Of a stretch of 32,794 nucleotides of DNA, positions 1-7,947 are shown one piece after another; positions within the stretch are counted from its first letter, which is position 1; every line of letters begins with the position of its first letter. The stretch lies in assembly GCA_045652965.1 (NCBI GenBank), contig JAZOLI010000035.1, positions 1-32,794 on the forward strand. Direction: 5' to 3'. The notes beneath the pieces are model-generated. The model made no database searches, was not told the DNA's origin, and saw only the letters and a list, made by a program, of their open reading frames with translations. The stretch is from Scatosoma sp045652965. Its GTDB lineage: Bacteria; Bacillota; Clostridia; Christensenellales; Borkfalkiaceae. A program made the position numbers and the translations under genes.

Positions 1-65
1 AGACACAAATCAAATCGGGCGTAGGTGTTTGCTACGTATTGTTTATCTATCTGCTTGATATCCAT
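1..65 (-). CDS. argD: Acetylornithine aminotransferase, N-terminal fragment (cut by window edge)
   Basis: Only the first 21 codons are inside the window; the gene continues past base 1. They read MDIKQIDKQYVANTYARFDL, which matches the usual start of class III acetylornithine aminotransferases (an [E/Q]YxxNTYxRF pattern that precedes the PLP domain). The ATG has a clear TAAGGAGC ribosome binding site and follows argB by 8 bases, so it is the last visible gene of the arginine operon. The enzyme would convert N-acetylglutamate semialdehyde to N-acetylornithine with glutamate as amino donor. The identification rests on a short stretch and on operon context. Confidence 0.8.
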   Translation of the reverse strand, partial: MDIKQIDKQYVANTYARFDLC

Positions 66-73
66 ATTGCTCC

Positions 74-940
74 TTAAATACCGTCGCCCGAAACGAACAT
101 CGTGCCGATACCTTCATCAGTGAGCGTTTCGATTAAAATGGAGTGGGGAATACGTCCGTCGATGATGAACACCTTTTTCACGCCGCGACGGATTGCTTCG
201 ATACAACAATTGACTTTCGGGATCATGCCGCCACTGATGATGCCATCGCGCATAAGCTTGGGCGCGTCGGATGCGTACACCTTGGGAATAAGCGTCGTTG
301 GATCGTCCTTATCGCGAAGAAGCCCCACGATATCCGTCATGGAAATCAAACTTTCCGCTTTCAGCTCACCTGCAAGGCGCGCCGCCACCGTGTCCGCGTT
401 GATGTTGTAGGCGTTGCCGTTTTCATCGCAACCAACGGTGGAAACAACAGGGATATACCCCTTTTCCAAAACGTCTAAAACGGGCGAAACATTGACTTCG
501 GTGATTTCGCCCGCAAAGCCCAATCGCTTATCGACGGGTTTTGCTTTAATCATGTGCCCGCCCATACCGCAAAGCCCGATTGCCTTGCCCCCTTTGTTTT
601 GCATAAGATTGACGAGATTTTTATTCACTTTGCCCGCAAGCACCATTTGCACGATATCCATCGTTTCTCCATCGGTCACGCGAAGTCCATTTATAAACTC
701 CGATTTTTTGCCGATTTTCGTGAGCATATCGGTAATTTCAGGACCGCCACCGTGCACGAGCACCACTTTTACGCCGATCAGCGATAAGAGCACGATATCG
801 CCCATCACCGCTTCTTTCAGCTCGTCGTTGATCATCGCGTTGCCGCCATATTTCACAACGATGATCTTATCGTTATAGTTTTGAATGTAAGGCAAAGCTT
901 GGATTAAAATTTCCGCTCTTTGTTCTCTCGTTAATTGCAT
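74..940 (-). CDS. argB: Acetylglutamate kinase
   Basis: 288 residues. It phosphorylates N-acetyl-L-glutamate at the second step of arginine synthesis in the cytoplasm. Visible signatures are VVKYGGNAM (about residues 28-36, ATP phosphate site), VLVHGGGPEI (about 61-70, acetylglutamate site), NINADTVAARLAGEL and SGGMIPKV near the C-terminus. The stretch before KYGG (an N-terminal helix ending in LPYIQNYNDK) resembles the hexameric, arginine-inhibited type, which fits an organism using the cyclic ArgJ route, where this kinase is normally the feedback-controlled step; that is an inference from sequence, not proof. The start ATG has a TAGGAG site 8 bases upstream. It sits between argJ (115-base gap) and argD (8-base gap). 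Confidence 0.97.
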   Translation of the reverse strand: MQLTREQRAEILIQALPYIQNYNDKIIVVKYGGNAMINDELKEAVMGDIVLLSLIGVKVVLVHGGGPEITDMLTKIGKKSEFINGLRVTDGETMDIVQMVLAGKVNKNLVNLMQNKGGKAIGLCGMGGHMIKAKPVDKRLGFAGEITEVNVSPVLDVLEKGYIPVVSTVGCDENGNAYNINADTVAARLAGELKAESLISMTDIVGLLRDKDDPTTLIPKVYASDAPKLMRDGIISGGMIPKVNCCIEAIRRGVKKVFIIDGRIPHSILIETLTDEGIGTMFVSGDGI

Positions 941-1023
941 ATTTTTTATCTCCTAATCGTTTCAAATTGTTAAATCGCCGTCCTGCGACTGCTCGATATT
1001 CGCTTGGCTTGTTTACCCGAATA

Positions 1024-1057
1024 AAACGAAGCAAGATGCTAGGCATATTCTTCGTTT
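1024..1057 (-). promoter_or_regulatory. Possible attenuator hairpin in the argJ-argB gap
   Basis: On the minus strand an 8-bp stem (AAACGAAG with CTTCGTTT) closes a loop holding a second small stem (ATGC/GCAT) and is followed by TTTTATT. It overlaps the argJ stop codon. The U run is weak, so it could be a partial terminator or a processing site that lowers argB-argD expression relative to upstream genes. The remaining roughly 80 bases before argB show no promoter I can support. Confidence 0.35.
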
Positions 1058-2270
1058 AAGTGCGATAATCACCATTAATTTTTACGTAATCGTAGGTCAA
1101 ATCGCAACCCCAAGCGGTGGCTGTGCCGCTGCCTTCATCTAACGTGATAAGAACTTCGATCTCGCTTTCAAGCAAAATTTCTTTCGCCTTTTCTTCGGAG
1201 AACGGAACGCCTGCACCCTTTTCACAAACAACGATCGTACCTTTGCTTGAACGGAACGCCACGCCCACTTTATTCACGTCTACGTCCGCGCCGCTATACC
1301 CAATCGCGCAAAGCACTCTGCCCCAATTCGCATCCGCGCCAAACATTGCCGCTTTGAAAAGGGAAGAGCATATCACCGATTTTGCAACGATTTTCGCCGT
1401 TTTCGTGTCCTTTGCGCCGCAAACCTTGCATTCCAAAAGTTTCGTTGCGCCTTCGCCGTCGCCTGCGATCATGCGGCAAAGATAGGTAGTCACCGCGGAA
1501 AGCGCTTGTTGGAAAGCCTTAAAATCGGCGTTTCCTTCCGTGATCTCTTCGTTCCCTGCAAGACCGTTTGCAAGCACGCTCACCATGTCGTTGGTCGACG
1601 TGTCGCCGTCCACGCTTACCATGTTAAACGAATCTTCCACGTCCAAAGATAACGCCTTTTGCAACATTTGAGAAGAAATGCTGCAATCGGTCGTCACAAA
1701 CACGAGCATGGTTGCCATGTTCGGGTGAATCATACCGCTACCCTTTGCGATACCGCCGATGCGGCAAATTTTTCCGCCTACGATAAATTCAAAAGCGATT
1801 TCCTTAGGCTTCGTATCCGTGGTCATAATCCCTTCGCAAGCCAAATCGCTACGTAAGCCCAAGCCTGAAACGAGCGGAGCAATGCCGTTTGCAATGGGCG
1901 TGATGTCTAAGGGTTGCCCGATTACGCCCGTAGAAGCCACTATAACGTCGGTGGGAGCAATGCCAAGCTCTTTGCCGAGCAATTTGCACGTTTCTTCCGC
2001 AATTTCAATGCCGTTCGCGTTGCACGTGTTTGCGTTGCCGCTATTGCAAATGATCGCTTGCGCCTTGCCGTTTGCGATGTTGTTTTTCGTAACGGTAAGC
2101 GGCGCGCCTTTCACGAGATTTTTCGTGTATACCGACGCCGCGTTTGCAACCACTTCGCTATAAATGAGCGCCAAATCGCGCTTGGTTTTATTTTTACGGA
2201 TTCCGCAATGTATGCCGTTTGCCGTGAAGCCTTTCGCGGCGCAAACGCCGCCTTGTATTTCTTTTAACAT
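1056..2270 (-). CDS. argJ: Bifunctional glutamate N-acetyltransferase / ornithine acetyltransferase
   Basis: 404 residues, the normal length for ArgJ. It moves the acetyl group from N-acetylornithine to glutamate, closing the acetyl cycle, and many homologues can also use acetyl-CoA. The protein is made as a precursor that cleaves itself at the conserved Ala-Thr bond; the site is visible as KGSGMIHPNMATML (about residues 175-188), where the Thr becomes the nucleophile of the beta chain. Other family signs are GVIGQPL and the TSTNDMV segment. The ATG has an AAAGGAT site and lies 22 bases after argC. No separate argA/NAT or argE gene is visible here, consistent with the cyclic pathway, though the window is too small to exclude them. 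Confidence 0.97.
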   Translation of the reverse strand: MLKEIQGGVCAAKGFTANGIHCGIRKNKTKRDLALIYSEVVANAASVYTKNLVKGAPLTVTKNNIANGKAQAIICNSGNANTCNANGIEIAEETCKLLGKELGIAPTDVIVASTGVIGQPLDITPIANGIAPLVSGLGLRSDLACEGIMTTDTKPKEIAFEFIVGGKICRIGGIAKGSGMIHPNMATMLVFVTTDCSISSQMLQKALSLDVEDSFNMVSVDGDTSTNDMVSVLANGLAGNEEITEGNADFKAFQQALSAVTTYLCRMIAGDGEGATKLLECKVCGAKDTKTAKIVAKSVICSSLFKAAMFGADANWGRVLCAIGYSGADVDVNKVGVAFRSSKGTIVVCEKGAGVPFSEEKAKEILLESEIEVLITLDEGSGTATAWGCDLTYDYVKINGDYRT

Positions 2271-2292
2271 ATCCTTTCGTCCTTTTCTTCCT

Positions 2293-3222
2293 TTATAAAA
2301 TCAAACCTTTTGTTCTATCCGCGCCGATTGCCAAGTTCATGCATTCCACCGCCGCGCCGCTAGCGCCCTTGCCAAGGTTGTCGTAAACGGCTAAAAGCAA
2401 AATTCTCTCGTCGTTTCCTGCCACCGTGATACGCATGCTATCCTTTCCAGAAAGCGCCGCGCCCGATAAAAATCCGTTTTCGTCGGCACTGTCTACGTAT
2501 TTCACGATCTCGCTGTGATATTTTTCCGCGTAAAGCTTTTTAAGCTCCGCCACGCTCCCTTTCACTTGGCTAGCAAACAACGGCACGCTCACCGCCATAC
2601 CGCTATAAAAATCAGCCACAATCGGGCTAAATGCAGGCGCATTTTCCAAGCCGCATACGGCTTTCATTTCCTTTAAATGCTTATGCTCTTGTGAAAGCGC
2701 GTATTGTCTAGGCGCACCAAGCAAAACGCTTCTATCTTCCGCTTCATACTCGGCGATCATTTTCTTGCCGCCGCCCGAATAACCGGTGATCGAATGGCAG
2801 GTTATCAGCGCGTTTTTATCCAAAAGCCCCGCTTCCACCAAGGGATAGACAAGGGCGATAAATCCGCTTGCGTGACACCCCGGCACTGCGATACGTTTAG
2901 AAGATAAAATCTTTTCTTCCGCCGCCTTGGAAAGCTCGGGGAAGCCGTAAGCCCAACCTGTAAGCGTTCTATGCGCGGTGGACGCGTCAATGATCGTAAC
3001 GTCAGGGTTTTCCACCATCGCCACCGCTTCTCTTGCCGCGTCGTCGGGCAAGCATAAAAACGCCACGTCTGCACTATTCAGCATTTGTTTTCTTGCCGCA
3101 GGGTCTTTTCTCTTTTCTTCCGAAAGGGAGAGAAGCTCCAAATCGTCGCGAGCGGAAAGGCGTTCGTAGATCCGAAGCCCCGTCGTGCCTACGCTACCAT
3201 CTATAAATACTTTCTTTTTCAT
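2293..3222 (-). CDS. argC: N-acetyl-gamma-glutamyl-phosphate reductase, short type
   Basis: 309 residues. It reduces N-acetylglutamyl-5-phosphate to the semialdehyde with NADPH. The N-terminal nucleotide-binding loop reads FIDGSVGTTGLRIYERL, and the catalytic cysteine lies in VPGCHASGF (about residues 113-121). The length and the GSVGTTG start mark it as the shorter 'type 2' ArgC rather than the about 345-residue form with a GASGY[AT]G loop found in Bacillus. The ATG overlaps the argH stop by 4 bases (ATGA) and has an AAGGAA site 9 bases upstream inside argH, so the two are probably translationally coupled. Confidence 0.95.
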   Translation of the reverse strand: MKKKVFIDGSVGTTGLRIYERLSARDDLELLSLSEEKRKDPAARKQMLNSADVAFLCLPDDAAREAVAMVENPDVTIIDASTAHRTLTGWAYGFPELSKAAEEKILSSKRIAVPGCHASGFIALVYPLVEAGLLDKNALITCHSITGYSGGGKKMIAEYEAEDRSVLLGAPRQYALSQEHKHLKEMKAVCGLENAPAFSPIVADFYSGMAVSVPLFASQVKGSVAELKKLYAEKYHSEIVKYVDSADENGFLSGAALSGKDSMRITVAGNDERILLLAVYDNLGKGASGAAVECMNLAIGADRTKGLIL

Positions 3223-4595
3223 TTTTCAAGTTCCTTTTTCACCCATTCCACCTGCGCTAGCACCGATTTTGCCGAAGCACCGCCAAACGAATTGCGTTTG
3301 TTCACGCACGTTTCCAAAGAAATTTCGCCATAGAGATCCTTTTCAAACAAATCGCTATGTTTTTTATATTCAGCGATAGGGAAATTGTCAAGCACGAGCC
3401 CCTTTTCAATGCACTCTGCCACAATTTGCCCCACCGTTTTATACGCCGCTCTAAACGGCATGCCTTTTTTGGTTAAATAATCGGCAAGGTCGGTGGCGTT
3501 GATAAAGCCCTTTTGCGCCGCAAGGTAGGTGTTTTCCTTTAAAACACTCATCGTTTCCACCATCGGTGCAAGCACTTTCAAGCACATTTTTACCGTGTCG
3601 ATTGCATCGAAAATTGCTTCCTTGTCTTCTTGCATGTCCTTGTTATAGGCAAGGGGCAAGCCTTTGAGCGTGGTGAGCATCGCCATCAAATCGCCGTATA
3701 CTCTACCCGTTTTGCCGCGAATAAGCTCCGCCATGTCGGGGTTTTTCTTTTGCGGCATAATCGACGAGCCCGTCGTGAAAGAATCGTCAAGCTCAATAAA
3801 CTTAAATTCCCAGCTCGACCAAAGCACGATCTCTTCACTAAGACGGGATAAATGCGTCATTAAAAGAGCGGACGCGCTCAAAAGTTCCACGCAAAAATCT
3901 CTATCCGAAACCCCGTCGATGCTGTTTTGCATCACGCCGTTAAAGCCGAGCTTTTCTGCCGTGAACGCGCGATCGGTGGCATACGTCGTGCCCGCGAGCG
4001 CACACGAGCCGAGCGGAGAAAAATTCATTCGCTTTGCCGCATCTTGCAAACGAGAAATATCGCGAAGCAACATCATGGCGTATGCAAGCAAGTGATGCCC
4101 AAAAGAAATGGGCTGCGCGCGTTGCAAATGGGTGTAGCCGGGCGCGATCGTTTCCGCGTTTTTCTCCGCTTGACCAACAATTGCCACGATTGCTTCTTTG
4201 ATAAGCGCAACAATCTCTTCTACTTCGTCGCGAAGATATAAGCGAATGTCCACCGCCACTTGATCGTTGCGGCTACGCGCCGTGTGTAAACGTTTTCCCG
4301 CATCGCCAATGCGCTTTGTCAGCTCCGCTTCGATAAACATATGTATATCTTCCGCTTGCATATCAAACGCTAAAACGCCGCTTTCGATATCCTTTAAAAT
4401 GCTTTCCAAGCCATCGATAATTTTATCTGTTTCCGCTTGCGATAAGATGCCTTGCTTTGCAAGCATTGCCGCGTGCGCCATCGAACCTTTGATATCCTGC
4501 GCGTACATTCTGCAATCGAAACGAATGGACGAATTGAAATCGTCCGCCGTTTGATCAAGCGTTTTTTGAAAGCGTCCCGCCCACATTTTTTCCAT
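3219..4595 (-). CDS. argH: Argininosuccinate lyase
   Basis: 458 residues, the full family length. It splits argininosuccinate into arginine and fumarate, the final pathway step. The fumarase/aspartase superfamily signature GSSIMPQKKNPD is present (about residues 275-286); the upstream HTARSRNDQ and TIAPGYTHLQRAQP segments carry other active-site residues. It is the second gene of the operon, 65 bases after argG and overlapping argC by 4 bases. Its ribosome binding site (AAAAGGTG) lies inside a strong hairpin at the argG-argH junction, so its translation may be regulated or dampened separately from argG. Confidence 0.98.
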   Translation of the reverse strand: MEKMWAGRFQKTLDQTADDFNSSIRFDCRMYAQDIKGSMAHAAMLAKQGILSQAETDKIIDGLESILKDIESGVLAFDMQAEDIHMFIEAELTKRIGDAGKRLHTARSRNDQVAVDIRLYLRDEVEEIVALIKEAIVAIVGQAEKNAETIAPGYTHLQRAQPISFGHHLLAYAMMLLRDISRLQDAAKRMNFSPLGSCALAGTTYATDRAFTAEKLGFNGVMQNSIDGVSDRDFCVELLSASALLMTHLSRLSEEIVLWSSWEFKFIELDDSFTTGSSIMPQKKNPDMAELIRGKTGRVYGDLMAMLTTLKGLPLAYNKDMQEDKEAIFDAIDTVKMCLKVLAPMVETMSVLKENTYLAAQKGFINATDLADYLTKKGMPFRAAYKTVGQIVAECIEKGLVLDNFPIAEYKKHSDLFEKDLYGEISLETCVNKRNSFGGASAKSVLAQVEWVKKELEK

Positions 4596-4605
4596 ACTTT
4601 TTAAA

Positions 4606-4641
4606 CACCTTTTGCCTGCCGCATAAAGCGACAGGCAAAAG
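4606..4641 (-). promoter_or_regulatory. Hairpin covering the argH ribosome binding site
   Basis: On the minus strand CTTTTGCCTG pairs perfectly with CAGGCAAAAG (10 bp), continued after one C/A mismatch by a 3-bp stem with a 5-base loop. The 3' arm contains AAAAG of the AAAAGGTG ribosome binding site of argH, 10 bases before its ATG. No U run follows, so this is unlikely to be a terminator. It looks like a structure that hides the argH start or protects the upstream argG message. Confidence 0.55.
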
Positions 4642-4660
4642 CTCCTTGTTTTCTTTCTTG

Positions 4661-5887
4661 TTATTTATTGTTTTTTTGATTTACTTCCGCTTGCACTTTA
4701 ATGGGCAGCCCAAACAAATTGATAAAGCCCGTTGCATCGGCTTGGTTATACACGTGATCTTCGCCAAACGTTGCGATTTCTTCCGAATAAAGCGAATAAT
4801 CGCTCCAAGCACCTGCTTTGATGATGTTGCCTTTATAAAGTTTCAAACGTACTTTACCCGTCACGTTTTCTTGCGTTTTTTCCACGAACGCGGAAAGCGC
4901 TTCGCGAAGGGGGGTAAACCATTGTCCGTTGTAAACGAGATCGGCAAAACATACGGCAAGTTCTTGTTTTTTATGCGCTACGTATTTATCCAAGCAAAGG
5001 GTTTCTAAATAGTTATGTGCATAGTATAAAATTTCACCACCGGGGGTTTCGTATACACCGCGACACTTCATGCCAACCAAACGGTTTTCCACGATATCCA
5101 AAAGACCGATGCCGTTCTCGCCTCCCACTTTGTTGAGGGCAAGGATAATTTCTTTTGCGCTCATCTTTTTATCGTTAAACGCAACGGGACGACCCTTTTC
5201 AAAATCGATGGTTATGTAGGTAGGCTTATCGGGAGCTTGCAAAGGCGAAACGCCCATTTCCAAGAACCCTTCCTTTTCATATTGCGGTTCGTTGCCTGCA
5301 TCTTCCAAATCCAAACCTTCGTGGCTCAAATGCCAAAGGTTTTTATCCTTAGAATAGTTGGTTTCACGATTGATCTTCAAAGGCACGTTGTGTGCTTCTG
5401 CATAATCAATTTCTTCTTCGCGCGATTTGATCGACCATTCTCTCCAAGGCGCGATAATCGTCATGTCGGGCGCAAACGCCTTGATCGTAAGCTCGAAACG
5501 CACTTGATCGTTGCCTTTACCCGTGCAACCGTGGCAAATGGCATCCGCCCCTTCCTTTTTCGCGATTTCCACAATTCTCTTTCCAATTACAGGGCGCGCA
5601 AACGACGTGCCGAGCAAATATTCTTCATATTTCGCACCTGCCATCATGGTAGGCACAACGTAATCATCAACGAATTCGTCGGTTAAATCTTCCACGTAAA
5701 GTTTGGAAGCACCCGTTTTGAGCGCCTTTTCTTCCAAGCCTTCAAGCTCGTCCGCTTGTCCCACGTTTCCGCTCACCGCGATCACTTCGCAGTTGTTATA
5801 ATTCTCTTTAAGCCAAGGGATAATGATCGACGTGTCAAGACCACCCGAATACGCAAGCACTACCTTTTTAATATCTTTCTTTTCCAT
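4661..5887 (-). CDS. argG: Argininosuccinate synthase
   Basis: 408 residues from the chosen ATG. It joins citrulline and aspartate using ATP. The N-type ATP pyrophosphatase loop is AYSGGLDTS (about residues 13-21), and CHGCTGKGNDQVRFE and the NYSKDKNLWHLSHEG segment are typical of ArgG. The reading frame is open for another 58 codons upstream, but those codons read through the promoter and lack conservation; the ATG at 5887 has an AAGGAG site and gives the family start. As first gene of the operon it places the last two arginine steps ahead of the early ones. Confidence 0.97.
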   Translation of the reverse strand: MEKKDIKKVVLAYSGGLDTSIIIPWLKENYNNCEVIAVSGNVGQADELEGLEEKALKTGASKLYVEDLTDEFVDDYVVPTMMAGAKYEEYLLGTSFARPVIGKRIVEIAKKEGADAICHGCTGKGNDQVRFELTIKAFAPDMTIIAPWREWSIKSREEEIDYAEAHNVPLKINRETNYSKDKNLWHLSHEGLDLEDAGNEPQYEKEGFLEMGVSPLQAPDKPTYITIDFEKGRPVAFNDKKMSAKEIILALNKVGGENGIGLLDIVENRLVGMKCRGVYETPGGEILYYAHNYLETLCLDKYVAHKKQELAVCFADLVYNGQWFTPLREALSAFVEKTQENVTGKVRLKLYKGNIIKAGAWSDYSLYSEEIATFGEDHVYNQADATGFINLFGLPIKVQAEVNQKNNK

Positions 5888-5917
5888 AAATTTCGTTCTC
5901 CTTACATTTATGCACTT

Positions 5918-5946
5918 ATTATACACCCATATCGCACACCTGTCAA
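5918..5946 (-). promoter_or_regulatory. Sigma-A promoter of the arginine operon
   Basis: The minus strand shows a perfect TTGACA (5941-5946), a 17-base spacer and a perfect TATAAT (5918-5923). Transcription should begin near 5911, giving a leader of about 24 bases before the argG ATG at 5887. Confidence 0.9.
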
Positions 5947-5977
5947 TCGTTTTTTTGCCCTTATATAATAAATTATT

Positions 5978-6060
5978 TGAATATTTTTTGAATATATTGT
6001 ATAAATGTATAAAATTTTGCATAAAGTCGTGTTTTTGTATATTTTTGTTGCATATATACA
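5978..6060. promoter_or_regulatory. Cluster of TGNATA half-sites between argG and trmO (possible ArgR region)
   Basis: This AT-rich stretch between the divergent promoters holds repeated hexamers: TGAATA at 5979 and 5989, TGTATA at 5998, 6006 and 6036, TGCATA at 6018 and 6049, the last inside the near-palindrome TGCATATATACA (6049-6060). ArgR boxes are built from TGAATA-like half-sites, and the neighbouring operon is arginine synthesis, so repressor binding is a reasonable guess. No single stretch matches the full 18-bp ARG box well, so this stays tentative. Confidence 0.35.
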
Positions 6061-6061
6061 C

Positions 6062-6090
6062 TTGACAAAGTTTTTTCGTTGCGTTATAAT
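6062..6090 (+). promoter_or_regulatory. Sigma-A promoter of trmO, placed for a leaderless message
   Basis: TTGACA (6062-6067), a 17-base spacer and TATAAT (6085-6090) are all perfect. The usual start, 6-8 bases past the -10 box, falls at about 6097, the A of the trmO ATG. Confidence 0.88.
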
Positions 6091-6096
6091 GAAATT

Positions 6097-6777
6097 ATGG
6101 AAACGATCATTCAGCCGATCGGATATATCCGTTCGGATTTTGGAGAAAAATTTGGCATACCTAGGCAAAGCGGTAGAGCACCGTCGCTCACGGCGCGCGT
6201 AGTGTTTTATCCGCCCTATGCAAGCGAAGAAGCCTTTCGGGAAATTGAAGGATTTTCCCACCTTTGGCTTTTGTTCGATTTCTCGCTAACGCGAACGGAA
6301 GGTTGGTCGCCCACCGTGCGTCCACCGCGGCTTGGCGGAAACAAGCGCGTGGGGGTGTTTGCAAGCCGCTCCCCCTTTCGCCCCAATCATATCGGGCTCT
6401 CGTGCGTGAAGCTTTTAGGCGTAGAAAAAGGGGAAGCAGGCATCGAGCTTGTGGTGAGCGGAGCAGATCTTCTCGACGGCACGCCTGTGTTCGACGTAAA
6501 ACCCTATCTCCCCCTTGCCGATTGCATTGAAAACGCAACGGGGGGATATTCGGAGCAAGGCGAACACCACCGCTTGCAGGTCGAATGCAGCGAAAGTTTG
6601 CTCTCCCAAATCCCCGAAGAAAAACGGGCAGGGCTTTTGGAATGTCTTTCCGAAGACCCCCGCCCTGCCTATAAAAAGGAACCTGAACGCGTATATGGTA
6701 TGCACTTTTCCAATTTTGAGATACGTTTCACCGTAAATGGAGAAACGCTCACCGTGAAAGAAATCAATCCCGCTTGA
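6097..6777 (+). CDS. trmO: tRNA (adenine-N6)-methyltransferase TrmO (t6A37 methylation)
   Basis: 226 residues. TrmO methylates N6-threonylcarbamoyladenosine at position 37 of some tRNAs for ACY codons, using S-adenosylmethionine. It begins METIIQPIGYIRSDF, has the beta-barrel domain with WLLFDF and VFASRSPFRPNHIGLS (the family signature), and the C-terminal Asp-Pro-Arg segment EDPRPAYKK. The frame opens 6 codons earlier, but that start would lie on the -10 box; the ATG at 6097 is at the predicted transcription start and has no ribosome binding site before it, so I read it as leaderless. It is a single gene ending at a shared terminator. Confidence 0.93.
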   Translation: METIIQPIGYIRSDFGEKFGIPRQSGRAPSLTARVVFYPPYASEEAFREIEGFSHLWLLFDFSLTRTEGWSPTVRPPRLGGNKRVGVFASRSPFRPNHIGLSCVKLLGVEKGEAGIELVVSGADLLDGTPVFDVKPYLPLADCIENATGGYSEQGEHHRLQVECSESLLSQIPEEKRAGLLECLSEDPRPAYKKEPERVYGMHFSNFEIRFTVNGETLTVKEINPA

Positions 6778-6792
6778 ACACATCAAGCGGGA
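6768..6792. terminator. Bidirectional terminator between trmO and the degV gene
   Basis: TCCCGCTTGA pairs with TCAAGCGGGA around a 5-base loop (10 bp), followed on the plus strand by TTTTCCTTTATCTTTTTTT and on the minus strand by a weaker T-rich run. It overlaps the trmO stop and serves two convergent genes. Confidence 0.85.
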
Positions 6793-6799
6793 TTTTCCT

Positions 6800-7675
6800 T
6801 TATCTTTTTTTGCCTTTGTGGAAGATGGCAAGCGTTCCACAGCCCGAGTGCGTGCCGATCACCGCGCCCACGTAATTTACCATAATTTCCGTCTTAGGAA
6901 ACCGCTGACGAAGCAAGCCTATCACGTAATCCACGTCGTCTATGCAATCGCCGTGGCTAATGAATATGGGGTCGTTTTCTTGCATATCGACAAGCTCGAA
7001 CACCCTTTCCGCGAGCGCGTGCAAGGATTTTTTTCTACCGATTACTTTATCGATCGCCACGAGCTTTCCGTTATCGTCCACGTGCATAATCGGCTTAATT
7101 TTAAGTATCGAACCCACAATCGCCGTTGCCCCCGAAACCCTGCCGCCACGCTTTAAGTGGAACAAGTTATCCACCGTGAAGTGATGGCAAATATGCGGTT
7201 TCAACCCTTCTAAATATTCCGCTGTTTCTTCTATCGAAGCGCCGCTATCCGCTTTTTTTATCGCATAATCAACGAGCAAGCCTTGCCCCATGGAAGCGCA
7301 AAGGGAATCCACGACGAAAATTTTACGATCGGGATATTCTTCTTTGAGTTCACGAGCCGCCACAACGAAGCTTCCCGACGTGCCCGAAAGCCCCGAAGAG
7401 AAGGTAAGCACGAGCGCGTCGCGCCCTTTTTGCAAGCTTTCTCTTATATATCCCTTTGCCATTTCACTCGTCGCTTGATAGGTGGTGGGCATAGCCCCTT
7501 CGCGAAGCTTTTGATAAAATTCCTGCTCGGAAATTTTTTCCCCGCAATCCCCTGCATAATTGACGTTATTCATGGTAAAGCCAAGCTTGACGCAAGCCAC
7601 GTCGTGCTCTTTTAAATAACTTTCAGGCATATCACAACCCGAATCGGTGATGATGTCAAATTTTCTCTTTTTCAT
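6800..7675 (-). CDS. DegV family fatty-acid-binding protein (FakB-like)
   Basis: 291 residues. DegV/FakB proteins bind a fatty acid and present it to the kinase FakA, which forms acyl-phosphate for phospholipid synthesis. The N-terminal IITDSGCDMPESYL and the central GLSGTSGSF (about residues 96-104), VDSLCASMGQG and FHLKRGGRVSG motifs are classic for the family; the Ser/Thr after GLSG contacts the carboxylate of the lipid. It is the last gene of the minD-77aa-degV operon (23-base gap, AAGGAG site) and converges on trmO. The FakA partner lies at 11811-13454. Which fatty acid it prefers cannot be told from sequence. Confidence 0.93.
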   Translation of the reverse strand: MKKRKFDIITDSGCDMPESYLKEHDVACVKLGFTMNNVNYAGDCGEKISEQEFYQKLREGAMPTTYQATSEMAKGYIRESLQKGRDALVLTFSSGLSGTSGSFVVAARELKEEYPDRKIFVVDSLCASMGQGLLVDYAIKKADSGASIEETAEYLEGLKPHICHHFTVDNLFHLKRGGRVSGATAIVGSILKIKPIMHVDDNGKLVAIDKVIGRKKSLHALAERVFELVDMQENDPIFISHGDCIDDVDYVIGLLRQRFPKTEIMVNYVGAVIGTHSGCGTLAIFHKGKKR

Positions 7676-7698
7676 ATGTTTTTTCTCCTTGGAGTTTT

Positions 7699-7932
7699 TT
7701 ATTTTAACACGTTGAATTTTTTTATTCGTTCCGCTTCAAAGGAAACCCCCACGCTATACAAACCGTTTTTACAGGAAACTTCCATTTTCGGTAAACCGAT
7801 CAAATCAAAATATTCATTAAATTTTTCTGCAAAATCTTGTAAAACGAGCGCCTTGCAAGCTTCGCTCATCACCGCTTTATCCGCCTGAATCACGTTGTTT
7901 ACACGCGCAAATTCGCTTATCGTTTTCCGCAT
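7699..7932 (-). CDS. Unknown 77-residue protein downstream of minD
   Basis: I do not recognise this protein. It is likely real: it has a strong AAAGGGGGTG site, starts 15 bases after minD, ends 23 bases before degV and keeps the same direction. The N-terminal half (about residues 17-43) looks helical and contains ACKALVLQDFAEKFNEYFDL; the C-terminal part (about 48-66) looks like two short beta strands around a KNGLY turn, ending in a basic tail. No transmembrane segment, signal peptide or cysteine pair is present. Its size, helix-then-strands order and place behind minD recall MinE, but I see no MinE sequence match, so this is only a positional suggestion. Confidence 0.75.
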   Translation of the reverse strand: MRKTISEFARVNNVIQADKAVMSEACKALVLQDFAEKFNEYFDLIGLPKMEVSCKNGLYSVGVSFEAERIKKFNVLK

Positions 7933-7947
7933 CTTTACACCCCCTTT

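Noticed and set aside
5888..6061. N-terminal extension of argG by 58 codons
   Set aside because: It runs through the -10 and -35 boxes, is AT-rich with odd composition, and the ATG at 5887 has a proper ribosome binding site.
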